Positions 45,039-54,977 are shown, counted from the first letter of the stretch. The stretch is 64,000 bases of DNA from CAYNWT01 sp964450955 (GCA_964450955.1 CAYVFI010000013.1:83340-147339), one strand, 5' to 3'. The notes: a model not told the origin generated them from the sequence alone. Program-made: numbers and translations.

Positions 45039-48000
45039 TTAATTGGCGTTACGAACGACTCGGAACCCCTGTCGGCTCTGTCTGCTGGAGGGGCCCCGTG
45101 GCTTCTTGCCAGCTCGCCGATCGTTCCGCAAGGCTTCAGCTCGGTCTGTAAAGCAGCCGCCGCGGCAGATGCGGTTCGTCAGCTTCGGGTCTTTCGGTCC
45201 TGTGCCGGCCACGAAGTCGGTTCCATTGGGCAACTGTTCCTGGAACCGGTCCCAGCACCATTCCTTCACGTTGCCGCTGGTGTCAAATAAACCAAACGGG
45301 TTCGGGAAGAACGAACCGCAAGGTTGCGTGCCGTAATCTGTGGTTCGCACGTAGGACGCGTAGTCGCGAAGCACAAATTCGTCCTGACCGGAAAACCAAA
45401 ACGTCTTCGTACCCGCCCGGGCTGCGTACTCCCATTCGCTGGCTGTTGGCAGGCGGTATCCGTTTGCCGTTTCGTCGAATACCCAGGCCCCGTTGCCATC
45501 CGTCGTATAGCACTGGGTGAGGTTGGCCTGATGGCTTAACCAATTGCAGAACAGGCATACGTCATCGAAATTGACTTGTTGAACCGGGCAATCGGTGGTT
45601 CTGGAAATCATACGGTGATAGTTCCAGTCTTCCGGTTCTTTGGTTCCGGGATTCACGAACCGAACTGGCTTTTTTTTACGTGGCCAGTTTGGGTCCTGAG
45701 TGAATCGTTGGAACAGCTCAACGGTGACTTCTGTGGTTGCAATATAAAAGTCATGATTGACGGAGACGGTTTGTGGTTTTGGGGCAAGTTGCTGGCTGGC
45801 ATCTTTGTCTTTGGTGAATTGGAAACGTGTGAAGCTGCCGGCAGGGATCTTTGACAAAGTGAAATCAAACTCGGTCGGCTTCCAACCGTTCGCCTTGTCG
45901 CCGAGCACGGTTGGGGTCTGCAGCTTCCATTTTTTTAAGGCGTACTGCGCTGCTGAGTGCACTCCGGCGTCAGTGTGTGATTGGAAGAGTTCTTGCAAGG
46001 TGGAACCGACTGCGGTCTTTTCGGCTTGCGTCGGTTTGCCTGCGCCGATCGCCATGCAGAGTCCTGAGATCAGGGCCGGTTCAGGCGCCCGCTTGAGCGT
46101 GTCAATGAGTTCCGTCAGGTCGCCGTGCCACGTCTGGAATTCGTAAATCCAGGCAGAACGTTGTTCGGGGTAGTCGGAGTAGGCCAGCATTCGCTGCGAG
46201 GTTTCCGGTTCTCCCAGATGCATCAACAGGATGGCGTAGCGAGCCACGACTCGCAGTGAGTCCAGTCGTTCTGGCAGCAGGATGCGGAGATTTTCGTCAT
46301 CCGGATTTTTGGCCTCCAGCACTTCCAGATACATCGGGTCATCCGGAAAATCGCTGCGGAAGCGTTGCAGGCTTGCCGTCCACGCTTGCCGGAGAGCTTT
46401 GATCGCTCGGTCTGTGTCGCGATTCAGGGCGATTACCAGGTTGGGACATTCTGCCGTTGGAAGCGTCTTCAGGGTGTCCGGTTGAATTAGGTTTTCGATG
46501 TCAGCGGTGTCCAGCAGCGATCGGCCGACGACCAGGCGATGGCGTTCGTGCGGTCCCATAGTGCTGTCTGCTTCGAGTTCTCGAATCAACTTGAGCGCCC
46601 GTTCGCCTTCGTCCTGAAGTGCAGGTACGAGAACCGGAACACCCGCCGGGGCTGCTCGCCAAAACGATGAGACAACCGCTTGTGTTCGCTTCTTGTCTTT
46701 TTCATCCAGTTGTTCTCGAGTCGATCGGAATGCGACGAACAGCAACGCACTCAGGGTGCTAAGCGCTGTCAGCAGTGTGCCGAACCGGATCAACAAATGC
46801 TTGCTGGCGCGAGACATCATTGCGCGTTGGCGTTCGGTCCAGCGTTTGGGTTCTGTGAAGAGCCGGATGTTGCCATATTCCCAAAGCGACGGCAGCTGTT
46901 GGCTTTCTCGTCGCGACGACCATGCAGCGGTGCGATCGATAAGTTTTGCTTCCGCGCGGCCGGCAAAGGTTTCTTTTTGGTACCTGGCTAACCACTTGCG
47001 AATGGACGGTACGAGATAATCGTGAGCCAGTTGGAACGCGGGTTCCTGGTTGCCGCTGGTTTCGCTTTCGACCGGAGTGATGAGTCTGAGTTCGCGATCC
47101 AGCACTCGGAGAACTTCGTCTAGCTGCTGTTGTTTGCCTTCGCACTGCAGCAGCAGTTCTGACTTCGCCCGAGCGGAACCTTTGATGGTGGTGTCTGATT
47201 CCGGCAGCAAGCTAGTGAGCACTCGGCGGATTGCGTCGCCGTTGCGACTGGCGGTTGTATTACCGCTGGCCTGGTCGAAGGTTTCTTCAAAAAACCGCAG
47301 TCCGACTCCATCTGCTCCGCCCAGCTGGGCGAGGATTTCGGGAGCCCATTCGCGGTTTTTCATCATTTCAGCAAACAGCGCCAACCGGACAGGGCTGATG
47401 TTCTCACCCTGAAGCAGTTCGTCCGTTGCCTGATTAATAAACTGTTTTTGCTGCGCGGTCGGCGGATAGTCCACACGTTCGAACGCCTGCCCGAACGAAG
47501 TCAAAATCCGCCGTGCGTGAGCTGTGTCGAATAGATCGACCGCAAAGCTGTTGGTTCCTTCCAGAATCGGAATCTCCAACGCCTTCATGAACCGATTGAT
47601 CGCGAACCAGAAGTCATCGCGAACCATCAACACGCACTGCAGCCGACCGCCGTCGCATTGCCTGAGCGCGGTTACCAATTCTGTCTCGGCCGGTTTTTGA
47701 TTGACGTGCAGCCACTGTTCGAACTGGTCGATGATGATGACCAGCTTCTGGCCGGCTTTTAGAACTTCGCCACGGCGCAACCTGCTAAGGGTGTCGCGGA
47801 GGTCTTCGTCGGGCGGAACCTGAAACTGTTGTTGCAGGAACCGGCGGAGGTCGGTGGTCGTGTTGTCGGCGGTGGCTTCGAAATAAATCGACTTTACCCG
47901 CGCGTTGGCTCGTGGCAGGACGCCGGCTTTCATCAGTGAAGACTTGCCGCATCCGGATGGGCCGAACACGATTCCGGTGGAGAATGTTTCTCCCTGAGCG

Positions 48001-49298
48001 GTCGCTTCGATTCGGCTGAGCAACTGCTTAAGCAAACGCGACAAACCACGCCGGTCGCGCGGGCCGGGCAGCAGTTGTAGAAAGAAGTCAGCGTCTTCGG
48101 CTCCGTACGAACGCAGGCCACGTGGCACGACGCCTCGCGGGACTTTTTGTTCGACGACGGAATCGTATTCCGCTTCCAACGCGGTTCTTAGATCCGCCGC
48201 GAACTCGCGACCGTTGGCGTAGCGATCTTCCACGCGTCGGGCCATGGCTTTGCTGCAAACGCGTTGCAGTTCTTTTGGCAGCCCGGCAACGAATTCCGCC
48301 AGAGGTGGTGGGTTTGCTTGTTCGACCTGCTTCAGCAAAGCAGGGACGGATTCGTCTTCGAACGGTCGCCGACCGGTCAGGAGTTCGTAAAGGATAGAAC
48401 CGAGGCTAAAGAGGTCTGATCGGCCGTCAACTCGGTGGCCTTCGCCGCCAGCCTGTTCGGGGCTCATGTACGCTGGTGTTCCGACCATCTGTGGTCCGGT
48501 CGCGTAGTCTTCTTCCAGCAAAGCCAACCCGAAGTCGACAAGGAACGGCGTTCCGGCGTTGTCGATCAGAATGTTGCGCGGTTTGACGTCGCGATGGATG
48601 ACTCCCTGTTCGTGGGCGTAGTCCAATGCGTCTGCCAACCTGGCGACAAGGTCGACTGTTTCTTCCAGTGTGGGTTTGCGTTCGCGAATCCGATCCGGCA
48701 GGTCAGAACCATCAATCAGCGCGGAGACGATGTAGCAGGGGTAGTTGATGGTTGAACCGACATCGAAAACGGGAACGATGTTGGGGTGCGTCAGCCGGGC
48801 AATTGTTTGCGCTTCAGTGAGTTCGACCGAGGCGTGCTGATTGGTTTGCGGTCGCTGAACCTTGATGGCGACTGGTCGCTGCAGTTTTGGGTCGAAGGCT
48901 TCGTAAACAACGCCAAAGGTTCCCGATCCAATAGGTCGCACGATTTCGTAACGTGAGATCTTTTTGGGCGGCTGGTCGTCGTGGTTCTTCGCTGCCGCCG
49001 ACTGTGTTCGCATGCTGGCATCGAATGCAGCCTGAACCGTATCGGCATCATCGGGGAACCGCTGCACATACTGTTCGCGCGATGGTGTGGTGCCTTGCCG
49101 CCGCTGGTAATCAAGATCGATTAGCAGCAGTTCGTAGAGAAGTTCAGCCCGTTCGTGTGGTCCGACGTTGGACACGAACTGTTCGATTGTCGGATCGGCT
49201 CCGGACCGTAATTGGTCTTCGAAGCTAATGCACTGACTGTCGATGAGTTTTTGCTGCCTGAGTGACAAGGTTTCGTCAGGCTTGGGCCTCTGAGTCAT
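45039..49298 (-). CDS. Ser/Thr kinase - STAND NTPase - FGE-sulfatase fusion protein
   Basis: 1419 residues. An N-terminal segment (LIDSQCISFEDQLRSG) typical of planctomycete kinases precedes a Hanks kinase about 115-380: GSGTFGVVYEAF, Lys in VAIKVQ, HRDVKPRN near 236 and DFGLA. A STAND-type ATPase follows with Walker A FGPSGCGKSSL near 453 and Walker B LVIIIDQFEQW. One TM segment is near 839, and an HEAT-like extracytoplasmic stretch leads to a C-terminal formylglycine-generating-enzyme (SUMF1) domain about 1136-1419 (NPFGLFDTSGNVKEWC, RQGFRVVRN). The start overlaps the sigma factor gene by 23 nt. Likely a transmembrane signalling protein that controls that sigma factor. Confidence 0.93.
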   Translation of the reverse strand: MTQRPKPDETLSLRQQKLIDSQCISFEDQLRSGADPTIEQFVSNVGPHERAELLYELLLIDLDYQRRQGTTPSREQYVQRFPDDADTVQAAFDASMRTQSAAAKNHDDQPPKKISRYEIVRPIGSGTFGVVYEAFDPKLQRPVAIKVQRPQTNQHASVELTEAQTIARLTHPNIVPVFDVGSTINYPCYIVSALIDGSDLPDRIRERKPTLEETVDLVARLADALDYAHEQGVIHRDVKPRNILIDNAGTPFLVDFGLALLEEDYATGPQMVGTPAYMSPEQAGGEGHRVDGRSDLFSLGSILYELLTGRRPFEDESVPALLKQVEQANPPPLAEFVAGLPKELQRVCSKAMARRVEDRYANGREFAADLRTALEAEYDSVVEQKVPRGVVPRGLRSYGAEDADFFLQLLPGPRDRRGLSRLLKQLLSRIEATAQGETFSTGIVFGPSGCGKSSLMKAGVLPRANARVKSIYFEATADNTTTDLRRFLQQQFQVPPDEDLRDTLSRLRRGEVLKAGQKLVIIIDQFEQWLHVNQKPAETELVTALRQCDGGRLQCVLMVRDDFWFAINRFMKALEIPILEGTNSFAVDLFDTAHARRILTSFGQAFERVDYPPTAQQKQFINQATDELLQGENISPVRLALFAEMMKNREWAPEILAQLGGADGVGLRFFEETFDQASGNTTASRNGDAIRRVLTSLLPESDTTIKGSARAKSELLLQCEGKQQQLDEVLRVLDRELRLITPVESETSGNQEPAFQLAHDYLVPSIRKWLARYQKETFAGRAEAKLIDRTAAWSSRRESQQLPSLWEYGNIRLFTEPKRWTERQRAMMSRASKHLLIRFGTLLTALSTLSALLFVAFRSTREQLDEKDKKRTQAVVSSFWRAAPAGVPVLVPALQDEGERALKLIRELEADSTMGPHERHRLVVGRSLLDTADIENLIQPDTLKTLPTAECPNLVIALNRDTDRAIKALRQAWTASLQRFRSDFPDDPMYLEVLEAKNPDDENLRILLPERLDSLRVVARYAILLMHLGEPETSQRMLAYSDYPEQRSAWIYEFQTWHGDLTELIDTLKRAPEPALISGLCMAIGAGKPTQAEKTAVGSTLQELFQSHTDAGVHSAAQYALKKWKLQTPTVLGDKANGWKPTEFDFTLSKIPAGSFTRFQFTKDKDASQQLAPKPQTVSVNHDFYIATTEVTVELFQRFTQDPNWPRKKKPVRFVNPGTKEPEDWNYHRMISRTTDCPVQQVNFDDVCLFCNWLSHQANLTQCYTTDGNGAWVFDETANGYRLPTASEWEYAARAGTKTFWFSGQDEFVLRDYASYVRTTDYGTQPCGSFFPNPFGLFDTSGNVKEWCWDRFQEQLPNGTDFVAGTGPKDPKLTNRICRGGCFTDRAEALRNDRRAGKKPRGPSSRQSRQGFRVVRNAN

Positions 49299-49875
49299 CC
49301 TGCTGGATCTGTTCCTTCAATTCTGATCGGATCAGTCTGAGACGACGTTCGACTGTTGGAACAGAGTAGTCGATACGTTCGGCAATTTCCTGATTCGAAC
49401 AACCCTCCAGCTTCGCCATGGCAATCTCTCGCAGTTCGTCGCTGGATAATGATTCCAGCAGGGCGGCCAGAGATTCGGCGACGACCATTGCGTATTCGGG
49501 AGCGTTGTCCGGGTTCTGCTGCGGTGTGCCGGCTTCATTTAGCTCAGTGGTGGTTTGCCCCGCGCCGCGTTTTTGACGATTGTCGTGCGCGATTTGGTTG
49601 ATGGCTTTGCGATTGGTAATCGTGACCAGCAGCTTCCAAAGTGACTCACGATCCTGAAGGTCAGGAAACCGACCGCCTTTGGTTCGGTGAAAGAAACTGG
49701 CCAGCGCGTCCAGGACGACGTCTTCTTCGTCAGCCGGTCCGCCCTTGCCACCGTTCAACTTGCGGCGAGCAATGTCCAGGAGCTGAGGTTGATATCGGTT
49801 CCATAGATTCGCGGCGGCAGATTCTTCGCCCGCCTTCACCTGCTGGATCCATTGGCTAACTGAACCGGATTCCAT
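49276..49875 (-). CDS. ECF-type RNA polymerase sigma factor
   Basis: 199 residues from ATG 49875 (an upstream in-frame start at 49899 is less likely). The sigma-2 region has LWNRYQPQLLDIARRKL and DEEDVVLDALASFF. Sigma-4 has the HTH CSNQEIAERIDYSVPTVERR. It belongs to the ECF groups encoded with Ser/Thr kinases in planctomycetes. The 23-nt overlap with the kinase gene indicates coupled synthesis, and phosphorylation by that kinase may control it (inference). Confidence 0.94.
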   Translation of the reverse strand: MESGSVSQWIQQVKAGEESAAANLWNRYQPQLLDIARRKLNGGKGGPADEEDVVLDALASFFHRTKGGRFPDLQDRESLWKLLVTITNRKAINQIAHDNRQKRGAGQTTTELNEAGTPQQNPDNAPEYAMVVAESLAALLESLSSDELREIAMAKLEGCSNQEIAERIDYSVPTVERRLRLIRSELKEQIQQDDSEAQA

Positions 49876-50182
49876 CTCGTCCCGGACTCGATTGAACAAC
49901 GTGATGTGGCTCTACGCTGGCACGATTGTAGAGAGTCTATTAACAGTAGGATACATCGAAACAGTGCTGCAAGCTCCTACAAACCTGGCATCTATTGAGC
50001 TTGGTGGGGAGAGTGTCCCCGCAGGCATGCAAATCTATACACCAGACGATTGTTGGGTGCCGCGGAATCTATGACGAAATGTGAGGAAACAATGGGTTCT
50101 GCGTCGACTCTGCGCAAGCCGAACCTCATTCTGTGAGACCGAGAGATTCTTGCCCCTACACCAATGGAAGCGCGAGCCACCT

Positions 50183-51331
50183 ATGCGAAATTCCGGCCGG
50201 ATGCGAAACGCCCGCAGACGTAAATCAGCACCAATGATTTCAACTGAGCCACTTGAGCAGCGAGCGTTGCTGACGGCGTCGATTAACGGCGGTGCGCTGG
50301 TTGTTGTTGGAACCTCTGGTCCGGACACAATTGTTGTGACGAGATCCAATGGACGTTTCTTCGTACAGGAGAATGGTGAAGAGACAGTTTTGTCTACCGG
50401 CAACGTATTCAACGTCCGAATTGATGGTCGGGAAGGTGGCGACACAATCGATGTTCGTGATCTGGGACTGGTTGTTCGAATTGATGGTGGCCCCGGGGCT
50501 GATTTGATTCGCGGTGGCAACGGCAGGAACGACTTACGCGGCGGGGCTGGCGACGACAGTATTTTTGGTGGTCCTGCGGCTGACGCGCTGACTGGGGGAA
50601 GCGGAGACGACTTCATCCGCGGGCGCGGTGGGCGAGATGACCTTAGCGGCGGCAATGGGTCTGACACTCTGGAGGGATCTGGTGGTGCAGATCGGATTCG
50701 AGGCGGTAGTGGAACCGACGTACTTCGTGGCAACAGTGATGACGACACGTTGACTGGCAACGGCGGCGATGATGTCCTTCTTGGGGCCGCAGGCGCTGAT
50801 GATCTGCGGGGTGGCGATGGCAACGACAGCATCCTGGGTGAAGCCGGTGCCGACACGATTCAGGGTGACCGCGGCGGTGACACGCTGACTGGTGGTTCCG
50901 GAAATGACCTGGTGCTGGGTGAGGGCGGCCGTGATGAGATCAGTGGTGGTTCTGGTCGTGACATTCTGATTGGTGGCGGTGGTCAGGATTCACTTACGGG
51001 CGGTGACGGCGACGACATTCTTGTGGCCGGAACCCGATTGCTGTCCGTCAATGAACTTAATCTTGTCGCGGCCGAATGGGCATCAGCAAACGACTACGAC
51101 CAACGCGTAGCCAACATTCGTAACGGTTCTGGTGCGAACAATGAGCGGCTGAATGACCGTGAGTTCCTGGCCGGGCGAGAACGGAATACTCAGACAACGG
51201 TCTTCAACGACTTCGGTCAGGTCGATTTGCTCATGGGCGAAGCCGGCGAGGACTGGTTCTTCCTTGCTCGCGGCTTCGGCGACGATGATGTGGATGACAG
51301 AGTCTTTGGCGAACGGTTCGAACGTATCTAA
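50183..51331 (+). CDS. LEPR-XLL / RTX-repeat surface protein
   Basis: 382 residues from ATG 50183 (ATG 50201 also possible). The basic N-terminus contains PLEQRALL, the LEPR-XLL sorting motif of Planctomycetota. Residues about 60-310 are calcium-binding nonapeptide repeats (GGxGxDxLx), more than fifteen, for example GGSGDDFIRG and GGDGNDSILG. The C-terminus carries a conserved-looking module: LLSVNELNLVAAEWAS, then DRVFGERFERI. Expected to be exported and Ca-folded on the surface; partner unknown. Confidence 0.92.
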   Translation: MRNSGRMRNARRRKSAPMISTEPLEQRALLTASINGGALVVVGTSGPDTIVVTRSNGRFFVQENGEETVLSTGNVFNVRIDGREGGDTIDVRDLGLVVRIDGGPGADLIRGGNGRNDLRGGAGDDSIFGGPAADALTGGSGDDFIRGRGGRDDLSGGNGSDTLEGSGGADRIRGGSGTDVLRGNSDDDTLTGNGGDDVLLGAAGADDLRGGDGNDSILGEAGADTIQGDRGGDTLTGGSGNDLVLGEGGRDEISGGSGRDILIGGGGQDSLTGGDGDDILVAGTRLLSVNELNLVAAEWASANDYDQRVANIRNGSGANNERLNDREFLAGRERNTQTTVFNDFGQVDLLMGEAGEDWFFLARGFGDDDVDDRVFGERFERI

Positions 51332-51397
51332 GCGGGAACCAGTAGTCAGGATTCGCGGCGAGTGTCTTCGCGGCGTTCTTCCTGGGCAGACTTCAAA

Positions 51398-51437
51398 AAG
51401 GCGGTTCGATTGTCACAATCGAACCGCCTTCTTTCTT
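51398..51437 (+). terminator. rho-independent terminator
   Basis: 15-bp perfect stem AAGGCGGTTCGATTG-TCA-CAATCGAACCGCCTT followed by a CTTTCTT tract, 67 bp after the RTX-repeat gene. Confidence 0.92.
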
Positions 51438-51465
51438 GCCAGGCTTTTGATGTTAGGAGCCGCTG

Positions 51466-52461
51466 ATGCAGCTTGTCACTCTACCCAACACGGATCTGCA
51501 GGTTTCGAAGCTGTGTTTCGGCTGCTGGGGAATCGCCAGCGATTTTCATTGGGGCGACCGCGACCCGATCCAATCGACTGCCACGATTAACGCCGCCATG
51601 GATGCGGGCGTCAACTTCTTCGACACAGCAGCTGTTTACGGCAACGGCGAAAGCGAACAGTTGCTGGGCAAAGCGCTGAAGAACCGCAGAAGCGATGTGA
51701 TTATTGCCAGCAAGGTTCGTCCCGACATGATGTCGCCGGAGGACGTGGTTCGTGGCTGCGAAGAAACCCTGCAGCGCCTCGGAACCGATTACCTGGACCT
51801 CTACCAGACACACTGGGCAAACCCGGATGTTCCGATCGAAGATTCCTGGACCGCGGTTCTACGGTTGAAGCAACAAGGCAAGATTCGGTTCGCCGGAGTA
51901 TGCAACGCGGGAACCGGTGACATGTCGGCGATGTCCAAAACGGAAAAGCCAGCCACAAACCAATTGCCATACAACCTCATCTGGCGCGCGATTGAGGATG
52001 GGATGCTGCCGAAGTGCCGCGAAGACGAAATCGGCGTGCTGGCCTATAGCCCTTTGATGCACGGTATGCTGGCGGGCAAATACAAGACCGCCAGCGAAGT
52101 CCCCGACGGTCGCGCGCGTTCGCGTCACTTTTCGACGCAGCGCGAGTTGGCTCGGCATGGTGAAGCGGGTTGCGAAGCTGCGACGTTTGCTGCCATCGAC
52201 GCCATTCGCAGCATTGCAGACGAAGCCGGTCGATCAATGGCTGATGTTGCCACCAACTGGGTCGCTCAGCAAACCGGCATCAGCAGCGTGATTGTGGGCG
52301 CTGCTTCGCCGGAACAGATCGTGGCCAATGTGAAGTCGCTAAACAAGCCGCTGGCTGCCGATGTTGTGGAGGCCTTGTCGATCGCAACGGAAGCGGTTCG
52401 CAAAGAGTTGGGGCCGAACCCGGATATGTGGCAGGGTTCAGACGGTTCACGCTATCGATAG
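51466..52461 (+). CDS. aldo/keto reductase
   Basis: 331 residues of the NADPH-dependent aldo/keto reductase family. Catalytic motifs: Asp and Tyr in GVNFFDTAAVYGNGESEQ, Lys in IIASKVRPD and His in LYQTHWANPD. The NADP-binding end has GISSVIVGAASPEQI. No signal peptide. It may reduce an aldehyde or sugar; substrate not predictable. Converges with the TolB-like gene. Confidence 0.95.
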   Translation: MQLVTLPNTDLQVSKLCFGCWGIASDFHWGDRDPIQSTATINAAMDAGVNFFDTAAVYGNGESEQLLGKALKNRRSDVIIASKVRPDMMSPEDVVRGCEETLQRLGTDYLDLYQTHWANPDVPIEDSWTAVLRLKQQGKIRFAGVCNAGTGDMSAMSKTEKPATNQLPYNLIWRAIEDGMLPKCREDEIGVLAYSPLMHGMLAGKYKTASEVPDGRARSRHFSTQRELARHGEAGCEAATFAAIDAIRSIADEAGRSMADVATNWVAQQTGISSVIVGAASPEQIVANVKSLNKPLAADVVEALSIATEAVRKELGPNPDMWQGSDGSRYR

Positions 52462-52496
52462 ACAGGAAACGGAGTTCGCTTCCACAAACATAAGAA

Positions 52497-53420
52497 TCAG
52501 TCTTTGGCTTTCGGCAGGCCGACAACTGCGAGGTATTTGCCGTTGGGGCTCACGGCGACCCGGGTGACGCCTTGCATGTTGTGGTCGGCGAGGTCAGCGA
52601 CTGACTCCCAGCCGTCTTTCGCGTCGGGTGTCCAGCGATGGAGTTTGGTTCCATCACACATCACGATCGCGCCGTTGGGGGTCCAGCCGTAGTGTCGGGC
52701 GTTGCCGACGACTGGTGTGAGCGGGCGGATTGCCAGTGTGTTTGGGTTGAGTTCTTTGATCCAAATTTCGCCGTTGCCCTGGCGGTGCATGAAGCTGAAG
52801 TTTTCGGTTTTTGGAATGATGTGCGGTGACGATGGAACCGCATTACCTGTGACGTAGTGGGAGACTTTCTTATCACCGTGTACCAGTCGCATGCTGAATC
52901 CGTAGCGAGACCAAAACAGGATGTATCCGGTTTTGTGGTTCCAGCTGTAGTAACCAACCGGTTCGCGTTCGCCCTGGCTCTTGAGTAGCCAGTTTAGCTT
53001 TGAACCATCGCGATTGATGGACCAGATGCTTTGGTTGGCGGTGTCGCCGTCGGTGACAAACGAGACTGTTTTGTTGTCCGGTGAAATTTGCGGCGAGTAT
53101 TCCTGGGTAGGGCTGTCAGTGACCTGCTTCGTTTCCTTTGACTTGATGTCGTATTCGAAAACGTCAGTGCGATCTGGTTTGTGGTTCGCTGAGAACAGGA
53201 TGGAACTGCTGTCTGGAGTGAACCACGGCTGGTTATCGTAACCCTTTCGGGGCGTGATGTTGCGGCCGTTTGATACGGTCAGTTTGCCGTCCTGGGTTCC
53301 CAGTTCGAACAGGAAGATATCTGCTTCGGGCAGTTCAAGCACCGGTGGCGTCTGTGTTGGTTCTTGCCCGAACGCAGTTGGCGATAGCAGCAGCAGAAGA
53401 AGGATGCAGAGTGTTCTCAT
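52497..53420 (-). CDS. exported TolB-like beta-propeller protein
   Basis: 307 residues from ATG 53420 with signal MRTLCILLLLLLSPTAFGQ. PD40/TolB repeats: YDNQPWFTPDSSSILFSANH, EYSPQISPDNKTVSFVTDGD, ITRVAVSPNGKYLAVVG-like. Probably a periplasmic sensor or scaffold propeller; not enough to call TolB, since the Tol-Pal genes are absent. It is separated from the upstream methanethiol oxidase gene by about 100 bp holding a dispersed repeat. Confidence 0.85.
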   Translation of the reverse strand: MRTLCILLLLLLSPTAFGQEPTQTPPVLELPEADIFLFELGTQDGKLTVSNGRNITPRKGYDNQPWFTPDSSSILFSANHKPDRTDVFEYDIKSKETKQVTDSPTQEYSPQISPDNKTVSFVTDGDTANQSIWSINRDGSKLNWLLKSQGEREPVGYYSWNHKTGYILFWSRYGFSMRLVHGDKKVSHYVTGNAVPSSPHIIPKTENFSFMHRQGNGEIWIKELNPNTLAIRPLTPVVGNARHYGWTPNGAIVMCDGTKLHRWTPDAKDGWESVADLADHNMQGVTRVAVSPNGKYLAVVGLPKAKD

Positions 53421-53486
53421 GATGGCTGCGGGTTTCTGTTTAAGACGCAACATACGCGTGGTGTGAGCGCGGATTCCGGGCCGGTT

Positions 53487-53513
53487 GGGACTCGTTGCCT
53501 CGTCCACTACGGG
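53487..53513. repeat. dispersed short repeat, copy 2
   Basis: GGGACTCGTTGCCTCGTCCAC..., matching the copies at 3739-3766 and 56193-56217 with one or two differences. Confidence 0.6.
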
Positions 53514-53516
53514 TGA

Positions 53517-54977
53517 TTATTTCTTTGCGACGGTTGGCGTTGTGTAAATGTCTGACGTGGAATCGCCGTCGGGGAACCGGATCTCGTGGGCTCGGGCGGG
53601 GCCGTTGGGTTCTTTGCCAAAGTCGACTTTGAAATCGTGGTTCAGTTTCATGCCGCCGTTTTCGGTGTCGCAATCGATCTGCAACATCCACGAACCGGAC
53701 TCCGCCATCTTCGGATAGAACTGGTTGTCCCACACGCTGTAAAGCGAACTGGTGACGAACAGCCGTTTGCCGTTTTTGCTAAGTTGCAACATTTGTGGGC
53801 CGCCGACGATTGGTTCTTTCGTGTCGGGTTTGTGGCCGATGACTCCGCCCAACCACACCTGGCCGGTGAGCTTTGGTTTGCCGGGATCACTGACGTCGTA
53901 CTGGCGAATGTCGCCGTGCAGCCAGTTGGCGAAGTACAGGTACTTGTCGTCCAGCGACAGAACGATGTCGGTGATGAGGCCGGGAACCGGGAACGGCCAG
54001 CCTTCGGTTTCCACTGCATCAACTTCAACAACCGGTTCGGCAACCCATGTGCCTTTGTCGGCTCCCGGCTTCTGGTAGTTGTGCCAATGCCAAATCACAC
54101 TACTTAGTGCCGCCCCAACGAATCCGTGTGTGCTGCCAGGTTCGTGATGGAACCGAACTTCCAGCGGGATCATGCCTTTCTCGCCAAGGTTGATCGTTTG
54201 TTCGATCTTGCGTTCTTCCCAGTTCCAAAAGTGCAACTGCTGGCCATACATGCCGGCTTTGACGTGTTCCAGTTTGAACCCCTGCGCGACCGTTGAAGGT
54301 GCGGCCCATTCGCTGCTGACCATGGCGTTGATGGATGGCTGGTACCAGAAGTCATAGTTGTACTTCATCGCGCCGAGGTCACTTTCCCAGCGGCCTTTGA
54401 TGCTGAAGTCATCGTTGAGCAGCAGGAACCCGCCGGGGGCGTTGCCTTCTGCGTCGCCCAGCATTGATATCATCATGGTTCCGTCTGCGAGGCAGTGAAC
54501 CGTGTGCGGAGTCGCGAGGTTTGTTTTGGCGGCGATGTCTTTGCCGCTGATCTGCTTATGCATTTTCAGCTTGGCGGGGTTGGCCGCATCGATGATGTAA
54601 ATGTTTCCCGACGCCAGACCCGGCACGACCAGATACCGCCGATGCCGTTCGCCATGACAACTCGCGCAGGCGTTCCAGCCGTAGTGATGGAGTTCGTCGC
54701 CAACGTTTGGCATTTCGAAGCGGCCCACGACTTTGCTAAACGTCGGCGACTTCGGATCGATGTCAACGGTCGCCATGTAGTCGGGCCGTTTGGTTTCGGT
54801 TCCGACATAAATGGCCGGGACGAACGCAAACTTTTCCGGCGGCGCCTTCATCGCGTCGGCGGGGGAGGCATAAGTTGGATGGCACAGAGCATGATCTTCC
54901 TGTGCGCGGGCGAACTCACCAAGAGCGGGGGTCAGGCCGGCTGCGGCCACTGTTCCAAGAAACTCGCGTCGCTTCAT
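53517..54977 (-). CDS. SELENBP1-type methanethiol oxidase (Tat-exported)
   Basis: 486 residues. The Tat signal MKRREFLGTVAAAGL precedes the seven-blade propeller of the selenium-binding protein 56/methanethiol oxidase family: GDELHHYGWNACASCHG with the conserved Cys, ATPHTVHCLADGTMMIS, EVRFHHEPGSTHGFVG and the metal-binding His runs. Bacterial homologues oxidise methanethiol to formaldehyde, H2S and H2O2 using copper. Exported by Tat, unlike the cytosolic human protein. The name selenium-binding does not imply a link to the candidate selenoprotein elsewhere in the window. Confidence 0.93.
   Translation of the reverse strand: MKRREFLGTVAAAGLTPALGEFARAQEDHALCHPTYASPADAMKAPPEKFAFVPAIYVGTETKRPDYMATVDIDPKSPTFSKVVGRFEMPNVGDELHHYGWNACASCHGERHRRYLVVPGLASGNIYIIDAANPAKLKMHKQISGKDIAAKTNLATPHTVHCLADGTMMISMLGDAEGNAPGGFLLLNDDFSIKGRWESDLGAMKYNYDFWYQPSINAMVSSEWAAPSTVAQGFKLEHVKAGMYGQQLHFWNWEERKIEQTINLGEKGMIPLEVRFHHEPGSTHGFVGAALSSVIWHWHNYQKPGADKGTWVAEPVVEVDAVETEGWPFPVPGLITDIVLSLDDKYLYFANWLHGDIRQYDVSDPGKPKLTGQVWLGGVIGHKPDTKEPIVGGPQMLQLSKNGKRLFVTSSLYSVWDNQFYPKMAESGSWMLQIDCDTENGGMKLNHDFKVDFGKEPNGPARAHEIRFPDGDSTSDIYTTPTVAKK

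Noticed and set aside
50035..50856. Long minus-strand frame opposite the RTX repeats (Ser/Pro-rich)
   Set aside because: It is the mirror of Gly/Asp repeat codons, has no motif and lies wholly antisense to a clear gene.
53517..54977. Link between the selenium-binding-protein homologue and the candidate selenoprotein
   Set aside because: The family name is historical; loci are 38 kb apart and the enzyme is a copper-dependent methanethiol oxidase.
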